Below are positions 1 to 4,539 of a stretch of DNA of 11,663 bases, piece after piece. A model generated the notes under the pieces. That model was given only the letters and a program-made list of their open reading frames with translations, had not been told where the DNA came from and did not search any database. This DNA is from Oscillospiraceae bacterium. GTDB taxonomy: Bacteria > Bacillota > Clostridia > Oscillospirales > Ruminococcaceae. The stretch spans positions 1-11,663 of the forward strand of contig JAAVIG010000067.1 in the NCBI GenBank assembly GCA_014796735.1, in the 5' to 3' direction. The position numbers and the translations under genes are program-made. Positions within the stretch are counted from its first letter, which is position 1. Every line of letters starts with the position of its first letter.

Positions 1-42
1 ACAATATAAAATCAAAGTTTAAATGGATATTACACCCAAAGC

Positions 43-92
43 ACTATTATCCAATTAAAACCATTTTTTCAAGTTTTTAATTGGATAATAGT
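43..92. repeat. 18-bp perfect inverted repeat with 14-nt spacer
   Basis: The arms at 43-60 and 75-92 are exact reverse complements (18 of 18) around a 14-nt spacer. The arms are AT-rich, and neither strand has a T-run after the second arm, so it does not read as an ordinary intrinsic terminator. The right arm covers the presumed -35 region (TTGGAT, 81-86) of the first toxin promoter, where modules 2 and 3 instead have TTGACA. It could be an operator, the end of a small mobile repeat, or an RNA hairpin of an upstream gene outside the window. Positions 1-42 hold nothing recognisable. Confidence 0.85.
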
Positions 93-111
93 ATTAAAAA
101 TATTATATAAT
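81..111 (+). promoter_or_regulatory. Toxin 1 promoter (altered -35)
   Basis: The -10 is TATAAT at 106-111. The nearest -35 candidate is TTGGAT at 81-86, giving a 19-bp spacer, or 17 bp if TATATA at 104-109 is used. This is weaker than the TTGACA-17-TATAAT toxin promoters of modules 2 and 3, and it lies inside the right arm of the 43-92 inverted repeat. The expected start is near 117-118, giving an mRNA of about 235 nt ending at 352. Confidence 0.5.
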
Positions 112-151
112 AAAAACGAGGAAACCTATGACGATAGGCGGTTAAATAATG

Positions 152-195
152 CTCCCGACGGCACAGTAAAAACCATGCCGTTTAAATGAGGGGGT
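152..195 (+). promoter_or_regulatory. Toxin 1 leader with sequestered ribosome binding site
   Basis: CTCCC (152-156) can pair with GGGGG (190-194), the Shine-Dalgarno sequence of toxin 1. Between them, ACGGCA (158-163) and TGCCGT (176-181) form a hairpin that brings the two together. The same arrangement recurs in modules 2 and 3 with different loop sequences, so the structure is conserved while the loop drifts. Translation of the toxin is therefore probably low in the free mRNA. The fold is inferred by eye. Confidence 0.6.
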
Positions 196-202
196 GATAG
201 TG

Positions 203-304
203 ATGAGTTACATAACTGTATCGGATTTATTCCAGATATTAACATTTTTATGTAGTTTAGTAGCTTTAATACTATCTGCTCATAATTCGTTTAGAAATAA
301 ATGA
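203..304 (+). CDS. Small hydrophobic toxin-like peptide 1 (33 aa)
   Basis: ATG at 203 follows a strong GGGGGTGA ribosome binding site (190-197), and TGA ends at 304, five bases before the terminator stem. The 33-residue product has a short polar start (YITVSDL), one hydrophobic segment at about residues 9-26 and a basic tail (R31, K33), with no signal peptidase site. This is the shape of Fst/TxpA and 'putative holin-like toxin' peptides, which insert in the membrane when over-expressed. About 20 of 33 residues match the peptides of modules 2 and 3, with SDL, QI, LT and LILSAH shared. Conservation of the frame and of stop position relative to the terminator across three copies supports a real gene. 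Toxicity is inferred from the family, not shown. Predicted control is by the antisense RNA at 309-392 and by leader folding. Confidence 0.75.
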   Translation: MSYITVSDLFQILTFLCSLVALILSAHNSFRNK

Positions 305-308
305 GTAC

Positions 309-352
309 AAAAAATAATCGCCTTCACCTCTCACAGTTGGCGATTATTTTTT
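309..352. terminator. Bidirectional terminator of module 1
   Basis: AAAAATAATCGCC (310-322) pairs with GGCGATTATTTTT (339-351) around a 16-nt loop. It has T-runs on both strands, so it can end both the toxin mRNA (+) and the antisense RNA (-). It is also the first terminator visible downstream of the minus-strand kinase gene, which ends at 441. Confidence 0.85.
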
Positions 353-392
353 AATCACAATTAGGGAGTTAACCGTCTATCGGTTTCCTCGC
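309..392 (-). ncRNA. Predicted antisense antitoxin RNA 1 (about 84 nt)
   Basis: It is predicted from the consensus promoter at 398-426 and the terminator at 309-352. The RNA should start near 392 with GCGAGGAAACC, then a small AACCG-ATAGA-CGGTT hairpin, then AACUCCCU, then the terminator stem. It overlaps the toxin mRNA only through the terminator, giving full complementarity there. Its ACUCCCU can also pair over seven bases with AGGGGGU at the toxin 1 ribosome binding site. Start and end are estimated, not mapped. Confidence 0.65.
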
Positions 393-397
393 TTTTT

Positions 398-426
398 ATT
401 ATACACAACTTTTTTTAATTTGTCAA
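398..426 (-). promoter_or_regulatory. Antitoxin 1 promoter, consensus sigma-A
   Basis: On the minus strand TTGACA (426-421) and TATAAT (403-398) are separated by exactly 17 bp, a full consensus match. Antitoxin promoters in modules 2 and 3 have the same boxes and spacing with different spacer sequence. The -35 lies 15 bp downstream of the kinase stop codon. Confidence 0.85.
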
Positions 427-440
427 TACAATAATCAAAA

Positions 441-1175
441 TTACACATTTCCAACAGGCAAAGTGATCTCGGTCGCAAAAACCCCTTCCTCATTCTGCCT
501 GTTAACAAACCCACCGTATTTTTTAGCTACTCTGTCGATGCGGAACAAGCCATACCCATGCTCACCCTCTTTAGTGGACAAATAATAACCTTTTTCCTTG
601 CGCACACCGCCCGCGGAGTTTTGCACCGATAAATACAGCTGTCCTTTAAGCTTGCCTATATAAACGCGTATAAACCTTTCCTCCTCCGGCAGCTTTGAAC
701 AGGCTTCCACGGCATTGTCAAGCATATTGCCGAGTACCGAGCATAATTCCACATCGCTTAAAAGCAAGTTTTCGGGAATATTCGCCTTAACGTTTATTTT
801 AACGTTCATTTTCTCCGCTACGCTGAGCTTGCTGTTCAATATGGCGTCCGCCATAACGTTGCCCGTTTTTATTACCGTGTCTACCGTATCCAAGTCCTCG
901 GCGAGCTGATCCAGATAGGCTTCAAGCTCCCCGTAATTTTCGTTTGCAAGCTGTATTTTCATGTTATTTATGTGGTTTCGGTAATCGTGCCGCCAGCCGC
1001 GCACCTGTCGGTACATGTTTTGTATCTCGCGTACCTGTTTTTCGATAAGCTCGCTTTGAAAACGTTCTATGCGCTTGTCTATCATGTTGTAAAGGAATTT
1101 GCGCAGGAGGAAAAATCCGAAAACGCATAAAATACAAAATAAGATTATTGACAGAAATATAATTATGGTTGTCAT
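441..1175 (-). CDS. Short AgrC-like GHKL sensor histidine kinase
   Basis: A 244-residue membrane histidine kinase, expected to phosphorylate itself and pass phosphate to a LytTR response regulator, most likely the one at 2943-3659. Residues 4-24 form a single membrane segment, then a helical/coiled region, the phosphoacceptor motif WRHDYRNH (H63), an N-box LGNMLDNAVEAC (148-159, N150 and N154) and a G-box-like HGYGLFRI (206-213). This is the GHKL ATPase layout of AgrC/VirS-type kinases. Those usually have a 5-7 helix sensor domain and about 400 residues; here it is missing, so the signal input may be a membrane partner or cytosolic. ATG at 1175 has AAGGTGAT upstream. It lies 13 bp after the MerR gene stop, so the two are probably co-transcribed. 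No terminator is seen before module 1. Confidence 0.88.
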   Translation of the reverse strand: MTTIIIFLSIILFCILCVFGFFLLRKFLYNMIDKRIERFQSELIEKQVREIQNMYRQVRGWRHDYRNHINNMKIQLANENYGELEAYLDQLAEDLDTVDTVIKTGNVMADAILNSKLSVAEKMNVKINVKANIPENLLLSDVELCSVLGNMLDNAVEACSKLPEEERFIRVYIGKLKGQLYLSVQNSAGGVRKEKGYYLSTKEGEHGYGLFRIDRVAKKYGGFVNRQNEEGVFATEITLPVGNV

Positions 1176-1189
1176 AATATCACCTTTTT

Positions 1190-2851
1190 TTATTTCAGAA
1201 CATTGTTAAGTGCTTCCATAAACAGCTCATACGCACTTTCATAATAATAAAATACATTAAAATATCCGCACACCCATTCGCCGCCTTGCATGTAAACATA
1301 GCCAAGCTGTGCAGAATTTGTTTTCTGCTTTTCCGCTTTTATTTCCGCGAAATACGATTTTTCTCTGTCGCAGCTTTCGCATATTTTGCTTAAATCAACC
1401 TCGTAAAAGTAACCGCTTTCACAAAATTCTTCCGCATGTCTTTTCTCACCGTTATTGAAAACATTTATGATATACCCGTTTTTATCTGTATCGGCACTGT
1501 ATATCTCCTTTGAGTCTTCATCATATATCTTAAGCGAAAAGACCTTGACATGAGAACCCGGGTCCATTTCCCACACTTCAAATTTGACTTTGCCGTCGTC
1601 GCACTGCCTTATCGGGAAAAACATTACTCTCGCATTGTTGTCGGGTATTGGTTTTTTATTGTGCAAAGACAGGAAAAATTCTCCTTTTTCCATATCAACC
1701 GTGATTTCAAAAAATATTTCGTACAGCCTGTAAGAATGATAAAAACGGTGATTTCCTATGCTGTAAAATCCGCAGGAAAATTCGGATTTATTATTGCCGA
1801 AAAGTATGTCATAGCTTTCGATAGACAGTATTCTTTTATTCAGAATTGCTTCATACCATTTTCCCATGTCCTCCGCGGTGGAAATAATTCCCGATGCGCC
1901 GCTTGCGGGGTTGCTTCCCGTTATTTTCGTTTCTTCTGCAAAACCGAAAATATCCGCATCATTTCCGCCAAAAAATGTGGATTTCATTTCAAGGGGCTTA
2001 AAGATATATTCGCTGAAAATATCTCCTAAGGATTTTTCGCATATTCTCTCTAAAATTATTCCCAGCAATTGATAGTCCGTGTCCGAATATTCAAAAATTT
2101 CTCCCGCCTTTGCTTTTAACGGAAATGAATTTACTTTGTCTATAAATTCATTCTGAGGTTTTACCGAAATTGGTAAACCATCGGCTGAAATACCGGAAGT
2201 CATATTCAGCAGATGTATGATCTTTATTTTATTGCCGTTAATGTATTCGGGCAGATATATGTTTATATATTGATAAACATCAAGCAGACCTAGATCGTGA
2301 AAAAGCAATATGCAGAACGCTGTAAACTGTGTTGTCAGTGCGCGTATACAGAATTTTGAAGACGGAGTAAAGCCTGTGTTTTTTTCATAGTCCGCCTTGC
2401 CCCAAGGGAAAAATATTTCATTTTTGTTGTCTTCAATGTCGGTAAGTCCATAGGCAAAACCGCTGTAATTGTAATCCTCAAGGATTTTATCAAATAATCC
2501 TCCCCCATTAAGCTTGCCAATTTTAACAGGCTGTGAAAGCTCGTTCTCTAAGGCAAGGATTTTCTTTTCAAGTTCCTTTTTCTTTTCCAGAAGCTTTTTA
2601 CGCTGCCGTACAAGTTCGCTTTTGAGTTTAAAATTTTCCTCACACATCAGCTCGGCAATATCCTTAAGAGAAAAGCTTAAGCTTTTGTACCGCAGTATTT
2701 CTTCAAGCTGTTTAACGGAATTTTCATCATAAACCCGGTACCCGTTTTCTTTTGTTTCGGCAGGCTTTAAAAGACCTATCCTGTCGTAATACTGCAAGGT
2801 TCTGACGCTTATACCCATAAGCTTTGCCAATTCGCTTATCTTTATTTTCAT
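1190..2851 (-). CDS. MerR regulator fused to a degenerate beta-lactamase-fold domain
   Basis: Numbering below counts from a GTG two codons upstream (2857); the ATG at 2851 is preferred because AAGGA sits 9 nt before it but only 3 nt before the GTG. Residues 3-72 are a MerR winged helix (ISELAKLMGISVRTLQYYD, GLLKP, YRVYD). Residues 75-108 form the long dimerising helix. Residues 120-390 align by eye with the serine beta-lactamase / penicillin-binding fold: FTAFCILLF, YLPEY, HLLNMTSGI, YSDTDYQLLG and GIISTAEDMGKW. The SxxK catalytic motif reads A173-L-T-T176, so both Ser and Lys are gone; the third motif HTG/KTG reads HSY (374-376). It should not hydrolyse. A C-terminal part of about 165 residues is unrecognised. 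By analogy with effector-domain MerR proteins such as TipA and BmrR, it probably senses a ligand and activates its own operon, which includes the kinase. The ligand is unknown. Confidence 0.85.
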   Translation of the reverse strand: MKIKISELAKLMGISVRTLQYYDRIGLLKPAETKENGYRVYDENSVKQLEEILRYKSLSFSLKDIAELMCEENFKLKSELVRQRKKLLEKKKELEKKILALENELSQPVKIGKLNGGGLFDKILEDYNYSGFAYGLTDIEDNKNEIFFPWGKADYEKNTGFTPSSKFCIRALTTQFTAFCILLFHDLGLLDVYQYINIYLPEYINGNKIKIIHLLNMTSGISADGLPISVKPQNEFIDKVNSFPLKAKAGEIFEYSDTDYQLLGIILERICEKSLGDIFSEYIFKPLEMKSTFFGGNDADIFGFAEETKITGSNPASGASGIISTAEDMGKWYEAILNKRILSIESYDILFGNNKSEFSCGFYSIGNHRFYHSYRLYEIFFEITVDMEKGEFFLSLHNKKPIPDNNARVMFFPIRQCDDGKVKFEVWEMDPGSHVKVFSLKIYDEDSKEIYSADTDKNGYIINVFNNGEKRHAEEFCESGYFYEVDLSKICESCDREKSYFAEIKAEKQKTNSAQLGYVYMQGGEWVCGYFNVFYYYESAYELFMEALNNVLK

Positions 2852-2879
2852 ATACACCGATCCTTTCAGGTTTTTAATC

Positions 2880-2910
2880 AGTATATACTATTACCTAACG
2901 TTACAGTCAA
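2880..2910 (-). promoter_or_regulatory. MerR-type promoter/operator upstream of the merR-like gene
   Basis: On the minus strand TTGACT (2910-2905) and TATACT (2885-2880) are 19 bp apart, the over-long spacing typical of MerR-activated promoters. Inside it, 2887-2907 is an imperfect 21-bp palindrome, ACTnTnACnT around one central base, with 7 of 10 positions symmetric. This fits autoregulation of the MerR gene and the kinase. An alternative -10, TATATA at 17 bp, overlaps it and would give a normal promoter. Confidence 0.65.
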
Positions 2911-2942
2911 GGGGTTTTTTAATTTTATTTTAAAATTGGTTT

Positions 2943-3659
2943 TCAGGAAGAGCTTTTTGTGTAAAAATCAATAAACTGTTCGTTTACCTCTTTATACATT
3001 CTCCTCGAAACAGGTATTTTCTCCCCGTTATCCAAAGTAATTTCCTCTTTGGCTATTGATCTTATAAATCTTAAATTCACCGCAAAGGAACGGTGACAAA
3101 GCGTAAAACTTTCCGTAAGTGTTTTATTTAATTCCCCCAAGCCCTTATCACAAAGCAGTGTTTTTCCGTCGGCAAGATGTACGCCGCTTTTCTTCCCAAC
3201 CGCTTCGATATAAGCTATTTCATCGGCGGAAACGTGCAGACTTTTATCCCCGCATTGCAGCAGTATTTCGTCTTTTTTTGAGGTATGGCGTTTAATATAC
3301 CTGTCCAGAACGTTAAACAGCTTTTCTTTGTTTACGGGCTTTAAAAGATAGTGCAGAGCCTCCACCTCGTAGCCCTCGCTCATGTAATCGGCGTAGCCTG
3401 TTATAAAAACAACAGGAAGCTTGTCCCCCTCGCTCCTCAGCTTTTTCGCAAGCTCCATTCCGTTTATTTCTTTCATTTCAATATCAAGCAGCAGAATGTC
3501 GCAGGGCTTGTCGGGGTAGGAAAACAGGAAGCTTTCCGCGCTTATATATTCGTCTATAGTTAAAGCAAAGGGCTTATTTTCCGACCATTCGTCAAGGAGA
3601 CGCCTTAATTCGGTTATCTGGGCTTGGTTGTCGTCGCAGATCGTGATTGTTAAGGGCAT
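2943..3659 (-). CDS. LytTR-family response regulator (AgrA-like)
   Basis: A 238-residue two-component response regulator. The receiver domain covers residues 3-120, with acidic pair D9-D10, phosphoacceptor D59 (LLLDIEM), T87 (FITGY) and K107 (LLKPV). A LytTR DNA-binding domain follows at about 135-235 (IAYIEAVGKKSGVHL, CHRSFAVNLRFI, IPVSRRMYKEV). LytTR proteins bind direct repeats of a 9-bp box in target promoters. The ATG at 3659 follows GGGAGAG. It is separated from its likely kinase partner (441-1175) by the MerR gene, with an 85-bp gap that holds a separate promoter. In clostridia such regulators often control peptide or exporter genes; here a candidate target site lies at 7534-7562. The target is inferred. 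Confidence 0.93.
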   Translation of the reverse strand: MPLTITICDDNQAQITELRRLLDEWSENKPFALTIDEYISAESFLFSYPDKPCDILLLDIEMKEINGMELAKKLRSEGDKLPVVFITGYADYMSEGYEVEALHYLLKPVNKEKLFNVLDRYIKRHTSKKDEILLQCGDKSLHVSADEIAYIEAVGKKSGVHLADGKTLLCDKGLGELNKTLTESFTLCHRSFAVNLRFIRSIAKEEITLDNGEKIPVSRRMYKEVNEQFIDFYTKSSS

Positions 3660-3679
3660 GTGTTCTCTCCCTTCGTTGA

Positions 3680-3708
3680 TTGATAATTGTCTATTATCGT
3701 ATTGACAA
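3680..3708 (-). promoter_or_regulatory. Candidate promoter of the response regulator gene
   Basis: On the minus strand TTGTCA (3708-3703) and TATCAA (3685-3680) are 17 bp apart, about 21 bp before the start codon. The -35 shares five bases with the -35 of the divergent antitoxin 2 promoter (3702-3707 on +). The -10 is poor, so this is tentative. Confidence 0.4.
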
Positions 3709-3730
3709 ATTTGAAAAAGTTGTGTATAAT
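3702..3730 (+). promoter_or_regulatory. Antitoxin 2 promoter, consensus sigma-A
   Basis: TTGACA (3702-3707), a 17-bp spacer and TATAAT (3725-3730) are a perfect consensus match. The following AAAAGCAAGGAAACCGATAG is identical in module 3. Confidence 0.87.
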
Positions 3731-3735
3731 AAAAG

Positions 3736-3819
3736 CAAGGAAACCGATAGACGGTTAACTCCCGGATTTGATTAAAAAATAATCGCCACCGTTGGAAGCG
3801 TTGAGGCGATTATTTTTTT
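3736..3819 (+). ncRNA. Predicted antisense antitoxin RNA 2 (about 84 nt)
   Basis: It is predicted between the consensus promoter and the T-run of the terminator. It carries the 5' hairpin AACCG-ATAGA-CGGTT, then AACUCCC, then the terminator stem. The length estimate equals those of modules 1 and 3. Its ACUCCC can pair with GGGGGU (3945-3940, minus) at the toxin 2 ribosome binding site. Ends are inferred. Confidence 0.68.
3774..3819. terminator. Bidirectional terminator of module 2
   Basis: AATAATCGCC (3778-3787) pairs with GGCGATTATT (3805-3814), with an A-run before (3774-3779) and a T-run after (3813-3819). It serves the antisense RNA on + and the toxin 2 mRNA on -. It is also the first terminator downstream of the ATPase-RNase HI operon. 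Confidence 0.87.
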
Positions 3820-3826
3820 ATGCCCG

Positions 3827-3931
3827 TTATTTTTTCCTTTTGGAACTGTGGGCAGACAGTATTAAAGAAGCTATACAACAAACCAATGTTAAAATCTGAA
3901 TTAAATCAGACATGGTTATGTAATAATTCAT
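3827..3931 (-). CDS. Small hydrophobic toxin-like peptide 2 (34 aa)
   Basis: The gene has ATG at 3931 and TAA at 3829-3827. The ribosome binding site is GGGGGTGA, with 9 nt between GGGGG and the start. The peptide has an N-terminal MNYYITMSDL, a hydrophobic segment at about residues 10-27 containing adjacent cysteines (CC, 18-19) and a strongly basic tail SKRKK. It matches toxin 3 at 30 of 34 residues and toxin 1 at about 20 of 33. Family assignment to Fst/holin-like type I toxins rests on size, hydrophobicity, the charged tail and the paired antisense RNA. The gene starts 136 bp beyond the RNase HI stop, and its promoter begins 13 bp past it, so operon read-through could reach the toxin mRNA. 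Confidence 0.8.
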   Translation of the reverse strand: MNYYITMSDLIQILTLVCCIASLILSAHSSKRKK

Positions 3932-3939
3932 ATACCGTC

Positions 3940-3984
3940 ACCCCCTTTTTTAAACGGCATGATATTTGCGGTGCCGTCGGGAGT
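3940..3984 (-). promoter_or_regulatory. Toxin 2 leader with sequestered ribosome binding site
   Basis: On the minus strand ACTCCC (3984-3979) can pair with GGGGGT (3945-3940) over all six bases. The hairpin ACGGCA (3977-3972) with TGCCGT (3959-3954) lies between them. The loop differs from that of module 1 while both stems are kept. Confidence 0.62.
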
Positions 3985-4026
3985 ATTATTTAACCGCCTA
4001 TCGTCTTTTTTGGTTTCCTCATGTTA

Positions 4027-4055
4027 ATTATACAATATATTTAAATAATTGTCAA
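4027..4055 (-). promoter_or_regulatory. Toxin 2 promoter, consensus sigma-A
   Basis: On the minus strand TTGACA (4055-4050), a 17-bp spacer and TATAAT (4032-4027) are a full consensus match. The expected start is near 4020. The leader from there to the ATG is about 90 nt. Confidence 0.85.
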
Positions 4056-4067
4056 ATATCGATTTAT

Positions 4068-4520
4068 TTATTTATTCCTATCCCTTTCTTTAACCGCCAA
4101 CCTATCGCACCTCTCATTCTCCTCATGTCCCGCGTGTCCCTTTATCCAGTTGAATTTAACATTGTGTATCTCCAACAGGTCAAGCAGTCTTTCCCAGAGA
4201 TCGCTGTTCAAGGCGGGCTTTTTGTCGCTTTTTATCCAGCCGTTTTTTCTCCAGCTTTTCGCCCAGCCCTTTTCGATACCGTCCACCACATATTTGGAAT
4301 CGGTCTGCAAAATAACGTCGCAGGGGAATTTTAAGGCTTCAAGCCCTTTTATCACTCCCGTTAATTCCATTCGGTTGTTGGTGGTATGGGCCTCTCCTCC
4401 CGACAGCTCCTTTTCCTTGCCCTCGCACCTTAAAATAACTCCGTAGCCGCCGGGTCCCGGGTTTCCCGAACACGCGCCGTCGGAAAAAATGAAAACCTGT
4501 CTTCTTTCTGTGCCGATCAT
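4068..4520 (-). CDS. rnhA: Ribonuclease HI
   Basis: A 150-residue cytosolic endonuclease that cuts the RNA strand of RNA-DNA hybrids, used in primer and R-loop removal. All four catalytic acids are visible: D14 (SDGACSGNPG), E52 (NNRMEL), D74 (QTDSKYV) and D139 (ERCDRLA), plus H129 of the flexible loop (KGHAGH). The basic handle of the bacterial HI type is present at W86-P102 (SWRKNGWIKSDKK). The length is usual for RNase HI. AAAGGAG sits 10 nt before the ATG. It lies 19 bp after the ATPase stop on the same strand, so it is probably the second gene of that operon. No terminator of its own is visible; the toxin 2 promoter begins 13 bp downstream. Confidence 0.97.
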   Translation of the reverse strand: MIGTERRQVFIFSDGACSGNPGPGGYGVILRCEGKEKELSGGEAHTTNNRMELTGVIKGLEALKFPCDVILQTDSKYVVDGIEKGWAKSWRKNGWIKSDKKPALNSDLWERLLDLLEIHNVKFNWIKGHAGHEENERCDRLAVKERDRNK

Positions 4521-4539
4521 TTTAGAGTTGCTCCTTTCT

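Larger units (their letters stand above)
106..426. repeat. Toxin/antisense-RNA module 1
   Basis: This is one of three homologous modules (others at 3702-4055 and 7132-7484). The toxin transcript runs on + from a TATAAT at 106-111, and the antisense RNA runs on - from a promoter at 398-426. The two converge on one bidirectional hairpin at 309-352. The module ends are imperfect inverted repeats: both transcripts begin GAGGAAACC, then a CGATAG/ATAGAC-like stretch, then CGGTTAA and CTCCC. The plan (tiny hydrophobic peptide, convergent short RNA, shared terminator) is that of type I toxin-antitoxin loci. No transposase is present, but repetition at three junctions suggests the unit spreads or duplicates. 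Confidence 0.8.
3702..4055. repeat. Toxin/antisense-RNA module 2
   Basis: This is the second homologous module, in inverted orientation to module 1: antisense RNA on + from 3702, toxin mRNA on - from the promoter at 4027-4055. Both ends carry TTGACAA, TATAAT and AGGAAACC facing inward, so the module is bounded by long imperfect inverted repeats that include the promoters. It fills the whole space between the response regulator and the RNase HI gene. Confidence 0.82.

Noticed and set aside
2921..2937. AT-only dyad AATTTTA-3-TAAAATT after the response regulator gene as a terminator
   Set aside because: The stem has no G-C pairs and on the minus strand is followed by an A-run, not T, so it would not terminate.
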